Notes: generated by a model from the letters alone, not told the origin. A stretch of DNA of 64,000 nucleotides from Rhodospirillales bacterium (GCA_016712375.1 JADJRE010000021.1:1-64000); one strand, 5' to 3'. Numbered from the stretch's first letter, positions 26,845 to 35,676 are shown. Made by a program: numbers and translations.

Positions 26845-27462
26845 TTACCCGCGCTGGTCCTTCCGCGCGATGAAATAGCAGGCGATCCCGGTGAGCCCGA
26901 CGATCCAGCCGAGGCCGCCGAGAATGTCGCGGAAGCGGATCGCGTCTTCGAACGCATCGAGCTGCTCGCGCAGCGGCCCGATATGCCGCGCCACCGCGTG
27001 ATCGATCGCCTGTTCCAATTCAGGCCCGATCGTCGTGGCGCCGGGAGCGACCGCGGCGGCTGGTGGCGGGGACGGCGCTGCCGATGCAGTGGTGGCGGCG
27101 ACGACGTCGGCTGACAACTCTGGCAACCCGGCGAGCGATTGCGGCATCTCTTCCGCCCGCACCAGATATTCGGCGCGGTGGCCGTCGCCGCCGTCAACAA
27201 CGATCCGATGGTCGATGCGCCGGCGGATCGTCACGGTAAAGCGCCCCTCGTCGTCGGTAGTGGTCGTTGCGAGGATGCTTCCGTCCGGCGCCAGAACCTC
27301 GACGGCGACACCGCGCGCCATGCCCATCCCTGGAAAGTAGGCGGAGCCGTTGATCGTAGTGCCATCGACGGAGGCGAACGCCTTCAGCCGATGCGCTTCG
27401 GCCGGGGCCGCCACGGATGTCGCCAGCAGCGCCAGCAGAAGACCGACCGCCGCCCTACGCAT
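26845..27462 (-). CDS. nikL: NikL-like nickel transport accessory protein
   Basis: 205-residue exported membrane protein: signal peptide (VGLLLALLATSVAAPAEAHR), a carboxypeptidase-regulatory-like/immunoglobulin-like domain (AFASVDGTTINGSAYFPG, LAPDGSILATTTTDDEGRF), a Pro/Ala linker, a predicted helix (QLDAFEDAIRFRDILGG) and a C-terminal transmembrane segment (WIVGLTGIACYFIARKD). This composition and its position after a CbiM/NikM-type gene fit NikL of NikKMLQO systems. It overlaps nikM's stop by 8 bases. NikQ and NikO are not adjacent. Confidence 0.75.
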   Translation of the reverse strand: MRRAAVGLLLALLATSVAAPAEAHRLKAFASVDGTTINGSAYFPGMGMARGVAVEVLAPDGSILATTTTDDEGRFTVTIRRRIDHRIVVDGGDGHRAEYLVRAEEMPQSLAGLPELSADVVAATTASAAPSPPPAAAVAPGATTIGPELEQAIDHAVARHIGPLREQLDAFEDAIRFRDILGGLGWIVGLTGIACYFIARKDQRG

Positions 27463-28084
27463 CGGCCGGTGCGCGGCGGAGCATCGGCAACGACAACGAC
27501 AGCACCTCCGGCTTAACCTGCCGCAGGAAGGCAGCGATCGTGCCGGTCAGCATCGCTTCCACCGCAACCACCGGCAGATGAGCGACGCAGACGAGCTGTG
27601 CCGCCGGCAGAAACTCGCGTCCGCTTAGCGCCAGCGCCAGGGCGACGCCGCCGCAGGTCATGACGATGGCGCCGGCGCCGGCGGCCGCTCCCCACACGAA
27701 CGGCTCACCATCACGCATCGGCCGCGCGAAGAGGTACCAGCAGGCCACGGCGGGCAGACCCATGATCAGGGTGTTCACCCCCAGCACGGTGATGCCGCCG
27801 TAGCCAAAGAACATCGCCTGCAGCAGCAAGCCAGTGAAGATCGCCGGCACCGCCGCCCAGCCGAGCACCACCCCCAGCAGGCCATTGAGGATCAGGTGAA
27901 CGTTCGACGGCCCAACCGGGATGTGCACCAGCGAGGCGACGAAGAACGCGGCGCTCATCAGCCCGACATAGGGCAGCCTTTCAGCGCCGATCCGCCGCAG
28001 TCCATAGCCCACCGCCGCTGCCGCAACCACCGCGCCGGCGGCTAGGACCGGCATCGAAAGTACGCCGTCGACCAGATGCGCCAT
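27455..28084 (-). CDS. nikM: NikM-type ECF substrate-binding component
   Basis: 209-residue CbiM/NikM-family membrane protein. It starts MAHLVDGVLSMPVLAAG, corresponding to the family's MHIPDGVL metal-binding N-terminus, followed by AAFFVASLVHIPVGPSNVHL (a conserved His-rich region for metal coordination) and GGITVLGVNTLIMGLPAVAC. I start at ATG 28084 because it has GGGGGAGGAG upstream; a longer frame to 28249 is not conserved. Expected to bind Ni(II) or Co(II). No T or A component is next to it, so it must use another QO pair. Confidence 0.85.
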   Translation of the reverse strand: MAHLVDGVLSMPVLAAGAVVAAAAVGYGLRRIGAERLPYVGLMSAAFFVASLVHIPVGPSNVHLILNGLLGVVLGWAAVPAIFTGLLLQAMFFGYGGITVLGVNTLIMGLPAVACWYLFARPMRDGEPFVWGAAAGAGAIVMTCGGVALALALSGREFLPAAQLVCVAHLPVVAVEAMLTGTIAAFLRQVKPEVLSLSLPMLRRAPADA

Positions 28085-28131
28085 CTCCCGCTCCTCCCCC
28101 TTGATTGGTTGGTCGATTGACCGGTTCTGCC

Positions 28132-28920
28132 TCACTGCATGTCGACGGCGCGAACCCACATCAGGCCGCCGCGTTCGACGGGCACCAGCTCGCCCGTCGG
28201 CGCTTTCATTTTCGTCGCCTCGTCGAGCACCAGCGCCGCGAAGCCCCACCAGCCGGCGCGGGGCATGGCGTAAGCGAACACACCCTGACCGTCAGCCTTG
28301 ATCACCTGGGTGACGAAGGCTGCCGCCGGCGCGCTGACACTGCCGTCGTTCTTCCATTCCACTTCAATCTCGGCGTACGGCACCGGCTTGCCGTTCTGCC
28401 GGACGACGCCGCGGAAGACGTTGCCTGTCCAGACACCATAAGGCCGCGCCAGCGGTTCGATCTCAACCGGCAGGCCGACCAGTGCGTCCCAGCCTTCTTC
28501 GGCGCCGAAGCCGTCCACCACCACCTTGGTGTAATGGACGATCATCTTCTTCTCGGCCGGCTCCCAGTACGCCGCCGGTTCGATGAAGAAAACGTAGTCG
28601 GCGGGCGCGCTTACCTCGTAGCGGGCGCGGTAAGCAGTTTTGCCATCGACCGGCTGCTCCTGCAACGATGCGGCCAGATCCTGCTTCTTGCCGTTGGCGA
28701 GAACGCCGAAATGCAGCGGTCTGGCCATCGCCATCGTCGGACCACGCTCGAAAGGATGGGTGAAGACAATGTCGAGCGTCACGGTCTTCCCCGTCTGCTC
28801 GTCGACGACGTCGGTCGATGGAATCAGTTCCTGAAAGTGTGCCCGAGCCTCTGGTGGGATAGCGATCCCGAAGCACCCGAGGGCAAGCGCCAGTCGCGTA
28901 GCCCGGCATTTATTTATCAT
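28132..28920 (-). CDS. nikK: DUF4198 protein (NikK-like)
   Basis: 262-residue periplasmic protein with signal peptide (LALALGCFGIAIPPEARAHF) and a DUF4198 beta-rich body: LDIVFTHPFERGPTMAMARP, FFIEPAAYWEPAEKKMIVHY, PYGVWTGNVFRGVVRQNGKP, and a C-terminal segment GWWGFAALVLDEATK. The His just after cleavage and several His in the body could bind metal. As NikK it would deliver nickel to NikM. It is the first gene of the minus-strand nikK-nikM-nikL unit (47-base gap to nikM). Confidence 0.8.
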   Translation of the reverse strand: MINKCRATRLALALGCFGIAIPPEARAHFQELIPSTDVVDEQTGKTVTLDIVFTHPFERGPTMAMARPLHFGVLANGKKQDLAASLQEQPVDGKTAYRARYEVSAPADYVFFIEPAAYWEPAEKKMIVHYTKVVVDGFGAEEGWDALVGLPVEIEPLARPYGVWTGNVFRGVVRQNGKPVPYAEIEVEWKNDGSVSAPAAAFVTQVIKADGQGVFAYAMPRAGWWGFAALVLDEATKMKAPTGELVPVERGGLMWVRAVDMQ

Positions 28921-28949
28921 AATATAAATTACCGTTTTTTGTATGTCAG
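28921..28949 (-). promoter_or_regulatory. Candidate sigma-70 promoter of nikKML
   Basis: CTGACA (28949-28944) and TATATT (28926-28921) are separated by 17 bases. The -10 element abuts the annotated ATG, so transcription would begin inside or just after the start codon. Either the message is leaderless, translation starts elsewhere, or the promoter is fortuitous. Confidence 0.45.
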
Positions 28950-29249
28950 TTGAACGGACACTAGAAGCCTTGAGGATCGTTGCCAAGCCGCCGATTTCGC
29001 TAATCCGCCACCCCCCAACACTCGCGCGGCGCGTCGTCTTCATACACCGTTGAGATCGAAGTTTCGGGTGCACGGACCGTCAGCACAATCCGCCTGCTGT
29101 GCCGAATGTTCGCGCAAGCCCCCTAATGGGGTGCGCATCCGCCTCACAAACGACACTATAATCACTGCAAAAATCGCTGAACACAATTGCAGCTCCGATC
29201 GCCGGATACTTGACGAACGGAACCGCGTTGGACGAGGAACCTATCGCTG
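28950..29249. other. Intergenic region between nikK and chvI
   Basis: Divergent 300-base spacer. TATAAT is present at 29157-29162, about 88 bases upstream of chvI's start, but no good -35 was found. A small hairpin-like CCCC..GGGG occurs near 29118-29131. No gene is recognised. Confidence 0.35.
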
Positions 29250-29942
29250 TTGACCGATACGATCGCGCTCGTCGACGATGACCGCAATATTCTCACCTCA
29301 GTTTCCATGGCGCTGGAGGCGGAGGGGTTCCGCGTGCTCACCTTCGCCGATGGAGCGGAGGCACTTGCCGGCCTGTCACGCCAGACCGTCGATCTCGCTA
29401 TTCTCGACATCAAAATGCCGCGCATGGACGGTCTCGAACTGCTCGGCCAGCTGCGGCAAACCAGCGACATGCCGGTGATCTTCCTCACCTCCAAGGACGA
29501 CGAACTTGACGAGATGCTGGGCCTGCGGATGGGGGCCGACGACTACATCACCAAGCCATTCTCGCAACGCCTGCTGATCGAGCGCATTCGCGCGGTGCTG
29601 CGACGCCGCGTGCCGTCGGCCGGCACCGACAACGAAGCGGACGTGATGCGTCGGGGCGACCTGGTGCTCGACGAGGTCCGCCACCTTTGCACTTGGCGGA
29701 ACCTGGAAGTGAATCTCACGGTCACCGAATTTCTGCTTGTACAGGCGCTCGCCCGACGGCCCGGTCACGTAAAGAGTCGCGACCAACTGATCGATGCGGC
29801 TTACGGCGAGCACATTTATGTCGACGACCGCACCATCGACAGCCATATCAAGCGGCTGCGGAAGAAGTTCAAGGACGTGGATACCGATTTCGCCCAGATC
29901 GAGACCTTATACGGCGTCGGCTACCGCTACCGCGCCACCTGA
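29250..29942 (+). CDS. chvI: Response regulator ChvI
   Basis: 230-residue OmpR/PhoB-type regulator. The receiver has acidic residues at LVDDDRNIL and phosphoacceptor Asp53 in LAILDIKMPRMDG, a conserved threonine in FLTSKDDE and KPF. The C-terminal winged helix contains DQLIDAAYGEHIYVDDRTID and SHIKRLRKKF. The start codon is TTG at 29250. It is followed directly by the sensor gene. In alphaproteobacteria ChvI controls cell-envelope, exopolysaccharide and acid responses. The link to the PTS cluster downstream is a known arrangement. Confidence 0.92.
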   Translation: MTDTIALVDDDRNILTSVSMALEAEGFRVLTFADGAEALAGLSRQTVDLAILDIKMPRMDGLELLGQLRQTSDMPVIFLTSKDDELDEMLGLRMGADDYITKPFSQRLLIERIRAVLRRRVPSAGTDNEADVMRRGDLVLDEVRHLCTWRNLEVNLTVTEFLLVQALARRPGHVKSRDQLIDAAYGEHIYVDDRTIDSHIKRLRKKFKDVDTDFAQIETLYGVGYRYRAT

Positions 29943-29946
29943 AGCG

Positions 29947-31560
29947 ATGCCGGGTCCGACCCGCAGACGGCGGCGGCGGTTCGGGATCTCGCCGATCACT
30001 CTGCGCATCCTGGCCGTCAACCTGCTGGCGCTTGCCTTTCTTTTCGCCGGCATGATGTACCTGAACGAATACCGCCGCGGTCTGATCGCCGCCGAACTGG
30101 CGACGATGCGCAGTGAAGCCAATCTCTTCGCCGCTGCCATAGGTGAAAGCACTACCTTTGCCGATCCCACCAAGGGCGAGGGGCTGATCACGCTTATGGC
30201 GCAGCAGATGGTGCGCCGCATGGCGGACACTTCGCGGTTGCGCGCCAGATTGTTCGACGACAACGGCCTGCTGGTCGCCGACAGCCTGCTGTTGGGTGGA
30301 CCTGGAGGCGTTGTCCAGATCGAGGAGCTGCCCCCGCCGCGGACCGAGCGCGAACAACTCACCGATTTGCTGGCGATCTATGATCGCATCTTGGCACGAT
30401 TGTGGTCGCGCGAGGATGTGCCGGCATATGTGGAAAACCCGATACAGCGAGCCCGCGATTACCCGGAAGTGATGCTGGCGATATCCGGGGAGAGCGCGAC
30501 GACGGTGCGTTCCGCGGCCGACGGTGGGATGGTGCTGAGCGTCGCCGTACCGGTTCAGCGCTACAAGCAGGTGCTGGCGGCGCTGATGCTGACCCGGGGA
30601 TCTTCGGAGATCGACGCCGCCGTTCTGCAAGTACGGCTGGACGTTCTGAAATGGTTTCTGGTCGCGCTTGCGGTGACCGTGCTGATGTCGACCTATCTCG
30701 CCGGCACCATCGCCAGGCCGATACGTCTGCTTGCCGCCGCGGCAGAGCGCGTCCGGAGAGATCGCCATCGCCGCTACTCGATCCCCGACTTCGGTCGGAG
30801 GCGGGACGAGATCGGCCAGTTGGCGGCAGCCTTGCGGGAAATGACACAGACGCTTTGGCTGCGCATCGACGCCAACGAGCGCTTCGCCGCGGACGTCGCC
30901 CATGAGATGAAGAACCCGCTCAGTTCGTTGCGCAGCGCCGTCGAGACGGCGGCACGCATCAACGATCCCGATCGGCGGCGGAAGCTCATGAACATCATTC
31001 TCGACGACGTCGGCCGACTCGATCGGCTGATCAGCGATATTTCCGATGCATCGCGGCTGGACGCGGAGCTGTCGCGGGAAAGCTCGGCGACGGTAGACGT
31101 ACGGCAGATGCTGGCTACAATCGTTGAAGTCACGGAAATAACCGCCCAACAGCAGCGAGCTCGCCTCGTGCTCGATGTCGACGGCCAGCGCCCGATGCTG
31201 GTCAACGGCATCGAGGGCCGGCTGGTACAGGTGTTCCGCAATCTGATCGCAAATGCCCTGTCGTTCAGCCCGCCGGGTAGCGTGATCACTCTGCGGGCGC
31301 GCCGCGAGAACTCCTCCGTCGTTGCCGAAGTTCTCGATCAGGGCCCCGGGATCCCCGAGGGGCGTGAAAGCGACATCTTCCAGCGCTTTTACTCCGAGCG
31401 GCCACAGGACGAAAAATTCGGCCAGCATTCGGGGCTTGGCCTCAGCATTTCAAAACAGATCATCGAGGCGCATGGCGGCACCCTCGTCGCCCGCAACCGG
31501 CGTTCGCCCGATGGCCGCAGCGTCGGCGCCTGTTTTGTCGTAACCCTGCCGGTCGAATGA
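29947..31560 (+). CDS. chvG: Sensor histidine kinase ChvG
   Basis: 537-residue membrane kinase starting at ATG 29947 just after chvI. Two transmembrane segments (ITLRILAVNLLALAFLFAGMM and LKWFLVALAVTVLMSTYLAG) enclose a periplasmic domain of about 190 residues. HAMP follows, then the phospho-acceptor His319 in AADVAHEMKNPLSSLRSAVE. ATP-binding boxes are LIANALSFSPPGS, VLDQGPGIPEGRESDIF and SGLGLSISKQI. In relatives the sensor is held inactive by ExoR; no exoR is visible here. The frame is intact. Confidence 0.92.
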   Translation: MPGPTRRRRRRFGISPITLRILAVNLLALAFLFAGMMYLNEYRRGLIAAELATMRSEANLFAAAIGESTTFADPTKGEGLITLMAQQMVRRMADTSRLRARLFDDNGLLVADSLLLGGPGGVVQIEELPPPRTEREQLTDLLAIYDRILARLWSREDVPAYVENPIQRARDYPEVMLAISGESATTVRSAADGGMVLSVAVPVQRYKQVLAALMLTRGSSEIDAAVLQVRLDVLKWFLVALAVTVLMSTYLAGTIARPIRLLAAAAERVRRDRHRRYSIPDFGRRRDEIGQLAAALREMTQTLWLRIDANERFAADVAHEMKNPLSSLRSAVETAARINDPDRRRKLMNIILDDVGRLDRLISDISDASRLDAELSRESSATVDVRQMLATIVEVTEITAQQQRARLVLDVDGQRPMLVNGIEGRLVQVFRNLIANALSFSPPGSVITLRARRENSSVVAEVLDQGPGIPEGRESDIFQRFYSERPQDEKFGQHSGLGLSISKQIIEAHGGTLVARNRRSPDGRSVGACFVVTLPVE

Positions 31561-31624
31561 CCGTGCACAACACGCCGCGGGCCACGAACCGCTGGCCCTA
31601 TTACCGGTCATTGACAGACCGCTG

Positions 31625-32080
31625 ATGCCGCAGCACGCTCCACCCATGGAATGCGTGCGCGGGACCTGCGTTGCGATTGACGGCTCGGGTGTGCTGTTGC
31701 GCGGGTCATCGGGAGCTGGCAAATCGGACCTGGCGCTTCGTGTATTAGCGACCGGGGGCCGGCTTGTCGCCGATGACTACACTTATCTGCAACTAGAGAG
31801 TGGCGGCTTGCGAGCCTCACCTCCCGAATCGCTGGCCGGTTTGCTGGAGGTGCACGGCATCGGCATTATTCGCGTCGAAGCCGAAACAGATGTTCCGCTT
31901 ATCGCGGTGATCGATCTGGTGCCGCAGGCGGATGTCGAACGGCTGCCGGTCATCGAAGAGGAACAGATGCTCGGCGTTACGCTGGTGCGCTTTCAGCTCA
32001 CCGCTTTCGAAACTTCAGCGGCGGCCAAGGTTCGCCTCGTGGCCGAAATCGCTCGTGGCAATGTATCGCGCCTCACATGA
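31625..32080 (+). CDS. hprK: HPr kinase/phosphorylase, short form
   Basis: 151-residue protein equal to the C-terminal kinase domain of HprK, the usual alphaproteobacterial form lacking the N-terminal domain. The P-loop GSSGAGKS is at residues 27-34, followed by VADDYTYLQ, the catalytic Asp region, and LLEVHGIGIIRV corresponding to the HPr-binding signature. It would phosphorylate HPr (33454-33759) at Ser59. The 3' end overlaps rapZ by 4 bases, indicating translational coupling. Confidence 0.9.
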   Translation: MPQHAPPMECVRGTCVAIDGSGVLLRGSSGAGKSDLALRVLATGGRLVADDYTYLQLESGGLRASPPESLAGLLEVHGIGIIRVEAETDVPLIAVIDLVPQADVERLPVIEEEQMLGVTLVRFQLTAFETSAAAKVRLVAEIARGNVSRLT

Positions 32081-33045
32081 CTGACCGCCTCACTGCAACC
32101 GACAGCGACGCCGCTCCCGACGACAGACCATCTGCCGATCCGCTGGCGCCGCATCGCATTCTGCTGATCACAGGAATGTCCGGCGCCGGCAAAACCACGG
32201 CACTCAAAGCTCTGGAAGACCTCGGCTTCGAGTGCATCGACCATCTGCCGCTCCGGTTGCTGCCGCGGTTGTTGCCGGGCGACGACGAAACCCAGCCTGC
32301 TCAGCGGCTGGCGCTTGGCATCGATGTCCGCACGCGCGACTTCGGCATTGAGAGATGCCTCGACATCGTCGACGGCCTGCGCAAGAATCCCAATGTCCTT
32401 ATCAACCTCATCTTCCTGTACTGCGACGATGAGGAGTTGCGCAGACGCTACACCGCGACACGTCACCGGCACCCGATGTCGAATGAACTGCCGCTAATTC
32501 AAGGAATCGCGCGTGAGCGACAGCTTCTATCGCCTCTGCGCCGATGCGCCGATCTGACGATCGACACAAGTGCCCTAAACCCTGGGCATCTGAAGCAGCT
32601 ATTCAAAAGCCACCTGGGGTTGACGGAGCAAGCTTCCCTCGTCGTGCAGGTGACCTCGTTCTCTTATCGCTCCGGTCTGCCACGCGATGCCGACCTTGTT
32701 TTTGACGTGCGTTTCCTCGCCAATCCGTACTATCAAGCGGAATTGAGAGGGTTGACGGGCCGGGACGGCGCGGTGCAGCAGTTCATCCGTGCTGACGGAG
32801 CGTACGCTTCGTTCTTCGAGTCGCTCACCCGCCTGCTGCAGCCATTGCTGCCTCGCTACGTCGCCGAGGGGAAAAGCTATCTCACGATCGCCATCGGCTG
32901 CACCGGCGGCCGGCATCGGTCCGTGTTCGTCACCGAAGAGCTTGCCACATGGCTGAGGGGTCAGGGACAACAGGTGCAAATGCACCATCGGGATCTCGAA
33001 CGGTCGGCTGGCCGCCTGACGGCGCCCGAGACGAAGGCGTCTTGA
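32077..33045 (+). CDS. rapZ: RNase adapter protein RapZ
   Basis: 322-residue P-loop protein. The Walker A motif GMSGAGKT is at residues 33-40, and the DUF-type C-terminal domain contains VTSFSYRSGLPRDADLVFDV, RFLANPYY and AIGCTGGRHRSVFVTEELA. In enterobacteria RapZ directs glmZ RNA to RNase E and senses glucosamine-6-P. In alphaproteobacteria its place between hprK and PTS genes is conserved and the target is less clear. An N-terminal extension of about 25 Asp/Pro-rich residues is specific to this protein. Confidence 0.93.
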   Translation: MTDRLTATDSDAAPDDRPSADPLAPHRILLITGMSGAGKTTALKALEDLGFECIDHLPLRLLPRLLPGDDETQPAQRLALGIDVRTRDFGIERCLDIVDGLRKNPNVLINLIFLYCDDEELRRRYTATRHRHPMSNELPLIQGIARERQLLSPLRRCADLTIDTSALNPGHLKQLFKSHLGLTEQASLVVQVTSFSYRSGLPRDADLVFDVRFLANPYYQAELRGLTGRDGAVQQFIRADGAYASFFESLTRLLQPLLPRYVAEGKSYLTIAIGCTGGRHRSVFVTEELATWLRGQGQQVQMHHRDLERSAGRLTAPETKAS

Positions 33046-33049
33046 GACG

Positions 33050-33457
33050 ATGATCGGCCTTGTCATCGTCACCCACGGTCGTCTGGGCGCGGAGCTGATT
33101 TCCGCTCTGGAGCACGTCGTCGGTCCGCAGGTCAACATTGCGTCCGTCTGCATCGGGCCGGATGACGATATGGAGCAGCGGCGGACGCAGATTCTCGACA
33201 GTGTCGCCAACGCCGAAGAAGGCAACGGCGTTGTGCTGTTGACCGACATGTTCGGCGGAACGCCTTCCAACCTTGCCATTTCAATCATGGATCGAGCAAA
33301 AGTCGAGGTGATTGCCGGCGTCAACCTGCCGATGCTGATCAAGCTCGCGAGCGTGCGACAGACAGAATCGCTGGAAGAAGCGGCGCAGAGCGCGCAGGAA
33401 GCGGGTCGCAAATATATCAATATCGCTTCACGCCTGCTCACGCAGGAGGAGACGTGA
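33050..33457 (+). CDS. manX: PTS system EIIA component, mannose type
   Basis: 135-residue EIIA-Man domain. The phosphorylated residue is His9 in IGLVIVTHGRLGAELI. Family segments VVLLTDMFGGTPSNLA and VEVIAGVNLPMLIKL follow. No EIIB, EIIC or EIID genes are present, so this EIIA acts in regulation rather than in sugar uptake. It overlaps the HPr gene by 4 bases. Confidence 0.92.
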   Translation: MIGLVIVTHGRLGAELISALEHVVGPQVNIASVCIGPDDDMEQRRTQILDSVANAEEGNGVVLLTDMFGGTPSNLAISIMDRAKVEVIAGVNLPMLIKLASVRQTESLEEAAQSAQEAGRKYINIASRLLTQEET

Positions 33458-33759
33458 GCTTCGGCATGGTCGATTACAGCCGCGACGGAGACATTCTCAG
33501 GTGCACCGCGATAATTGCCAATCGCCGTGGCCTGCACGCCCGTGCCGCCGCCAAGTTCGTCAAGCTGGCGTCTGGCTTTGACGCGGAGATCACTGTTTCA
33601 AAGCGCGGAACGACAGTATCCGGCCGCTCCATCCTCGGGTTGATGATGCTGGGCGCCGGACCCGGAACCGAAGTCGAGATTGCCGCCGCCGGCCGGGAGG
33701 CGGAAGAAGCAATAAATGTACTTGGCAGCATCATCGAGGCGAGGTTTGAGGAAGACTGA
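33454..33759 (+). CDS. Phosphocarrier protein HPr
   Basis: 101-residue HPr with GTG start overlapping the EIIA stop. Active His28 lies in RRGLHARAAAKFVKL. Ser59 in VSGRSILGLMMLGA corresponds to the regulatory serine phosphorylated by HprK. The N-terminal extension of about 13 residues is longer than E. coli HPr. It passes phosphate from EI (ptsI) to EIIA, forming a soluble phosphorelay. Confidence 0.92.
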   Translation: MSFGMVDYSRDGDILRCTAIIANRRGLHARAAAKFVKLASGFDAEITVSKRGTTVSGRSILGLMMLGAGPGTEVEIAAAGREAEEAINVLGSIIEARFEED

Positions 33760-33838
33760 CGAGCCACTATGCGCTCCGGATGGCCATCACCCGCATGAGC
33801 GCGCCCGTCAATACGAAGCACCAGCCATTGGGAAGGAA

Positions 33839-35614
33839 ATGGCCCAAAAACTGGCCAGCGAGCGCATCGTCGAGGGTCTCGGCGTCTCGCCCGGAGTGGG
33901 CATTGGCGTGGCCTACGTTTGTGAGAGCGGCAGCCCACGAATTCCTGAATACCGCATTCGCCCGGCCGACATAGAAGCGGAGCAACGCCGGCTGCGTGAA
34001 GCCGTGGTGCGCGCCCGCCGGCAACTCACCCGGTTGCGCAGCAAGACGCGAGATCGTGCCGCCGCAAACGAATGTGCGACGGAGGAGGTGCTCTACCTCC
34101 TGGACGCCTACATCATGATGCTGAAGGATTCCCGGCTGCTGCGCGGCGCCTACGAGCGGATCGCGGGCGAGCGCATCAACGCTGAGTCGGCAGTTCAGGC
34201 AGAAATGGCGGCGATCTGCGACAGCTTCAGGACGATGCAGGACGCGTATCTGTCCGCCCGCGCCGAGGACATCCGCGAGGTCGGCAACCGGCTCGTCTCG
34301 CAACTCACCAAGGAGCCGGGAAAGCCGCTGTTTTCGATCCCGCACGGCAGCGTCATCGTTGCCGAAGAACTCACGCCGGCGGAAACGGCGCAGATAGACC
34401 CGGAGCACGTCGTCGGCATTGCCGCTCAGATGGGCGGACCGCAGGGACACACGGCCATTCTCGCCCGCGCGCTGGGACTGCCGGCGGTTCTGGGCGCCGC
34501 TGGGTTGATGGACGCGGTGCGTTCCGGCGATCCGATCCTGGTCGACGGCGAACTTGGCCAGATCGTCGTGCACCCGACCCCTTCGGCTTTGCAGGAATAC
34601 CGGCGCCGCCGCGGCGAACGGCAGGAGGAAGAGCTCGCGCTGCGCAAGCTCGCCGGCCAGCCCGCAGTGACCCGCGACGGCGTGTCGATCAGCTTGCAGG
34701 CAAACGTCGAGTTGCCGATGGAGATGGAGCACGTGGTCGAAGCCGGCGCCGCTGGCATCGGTCTGCTGCGGACAGAGTTCATGTTCATGAACCGGCCGAT
34801 GCCCCCCAACGAGGAGGAACAGTATCTGGCACTGCGCGCTCTGATTGAGCGGGCCGGCGGCCAGTGCGTTACCGTGCGCACGCTGGACCTCGGCGGCGAC
34901 AAGGGACCGATCCCGTTTGTGGGCCAGTTCGGCGACAGCGCCACGTCGCCGCTTGGCATCCGCGGCATCCGCTTGTCGTTGGCCCGCGCCGAGCTGCTGG
35001 AGACGCAGTTCCGTGCCATTCTGCGCGCCGGTGCGCATGGGCCGGTCCGTATCCTGCTGCCGATGGTCACCGCCGTCTCGGAAGTACGCGCCGCACGCGA
35101 CGTGCTCGCCCGTGCCGCCCGCCGCCTTTACCGCCGCGGTGTCGAACTGCCCGCGGCACTGCCGCCCCTGGGCACCATGATCGAGGTTCCCGGCGCCGCT
35201 CTAACCGCCGATGCCCTGGCGCTGGTCAGCGACTTCTTTGCCATCGGCTCCAACGACCTGACGATGTACACGCTGGCCATCGACCGCAGCGACCAGCGGG
35301 TGGCGCATCTCTACAATCCGCTCCACCCGGGAGTGCTGCGGATGATCCAGTTTGCCGCTGCCGCCGCGCTGCGGGCGCGCATTCCGGTCTGCGTCTGCGG
35401 CGAGATCGCCGGCGATCCGCGCTTCACGCCGCTGCTGGTTGGATTGGGCTTCCGCGAGCTGTCGATGGCCGCCAGCAACATCGCCCGGGTGAAGCGCCGA
35501 ATTCTCGATCTCGACCTGCTGGCCGCGCAGCGCCGCACCCAGCTGATCATGGACGAGACCGACCCGCTGCGTATCCAGGTGCTGCTGGAAGAGTTCAACG
35601 TCGCGCCCGTGTGA
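33839..35614 (+). CDS. ptsI: Phosphoenolpyruvate-protein phosphotransferase (EI)
   Basis: 591-residue EI. Start ATG 33839 has GGGAAGGAA upstream; a longer frame from 33716 overlaps the HPr gene. His204 in QMGGPQGHTAILARALG is the phosphoacceptor (the more common T-S-H is Q-G-H here). The PEP-binding TIM barrel has GIGLLRTEFMFMNRP, RTLDLGGDK, FAIGSNDLTMY and the active-site Cys in VCVCGEIAGDP. There is no N-terminal GAF domain, so this is EI rather than EI-Ntr. Together with HPr, EIIA-Man, HprK and RapZ, it forms a regulatory PTS. Confidence 0.93.
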   Translation: MAQKLASERIVEGLGVSPGVGIGVAYVCESGSPRIPEYRIRPADIEAEQRRLREAVVRARRQLTRLRSKTRDRAAANECATEEVLYLLDAYIMMLKDSRLLRGAYERIAGERINAESAVQAEMAAICDSFRTMQDAYLSARAEDIREVGNRLVSQLTKEPGKPLFSIPHGSVIVAEELTPAETAQIDPEHVVGIAAQMGGPQGHTAILARALGLPAVLGAAGLMDAVRSGDPILVDGELGQIVVHPTPSALQEYRRRRGERQEEELALRKLAGQPAVTRDGVSISLQANVELPMEMEHVVEAGAAGIGLLRTEFMFMNRPMPPNEEEQYLALRALIERAGGQCVTVRTLDLGGDKGPIPFVGQFGDSATSPLGIRGIRLSLARAELLETQFRAILRAGAHGPVRILLPMVTAVSEVRAARDVLARAARRLYRRGVELPAALPPLGTMIEVPGAALTADALALVSDFFAIGSNDLTMYTLAIDRSDQRVAHLYNPLHPGVLRMIQFAAAAALRARIPVCVCGEIAGDPRFTPLLVGLGFRELSMAASNIARVKRRILDLDLLAAQRRTQLIMDETDPLRIQVLLEEFNVAPV

Positions 35615-35676
35615 CGTCCATCGGGCGACCGGGTGTGCCGAAGGCCATCCAAGCGTTTGACGGAGGTCCTCCCCGA

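Noticed and set aside
26845..28920. An alternative reading of nikK-nikM-nikL as copper-resistance genes
   Set aside because: The CbiM/NikM-type membrane protein with its N-terminal metal-binding pattern makes an ECF system more likely.
28921..28955. NikR operator in the nikK promoter region
   Set aside because: The dyad GTATGA-N16-TCATAC is not present. Only loosely similar half sites occur.
29869..31428. 519-codon minus-strand frame opposite chvG
   Set aside because: Antisense of a clear histidine kinase, with no recognisable domains.
33767..35038. 423-codon minus-strand frame opposite ptsI
   Set aside because: Antisense shadow of EI.
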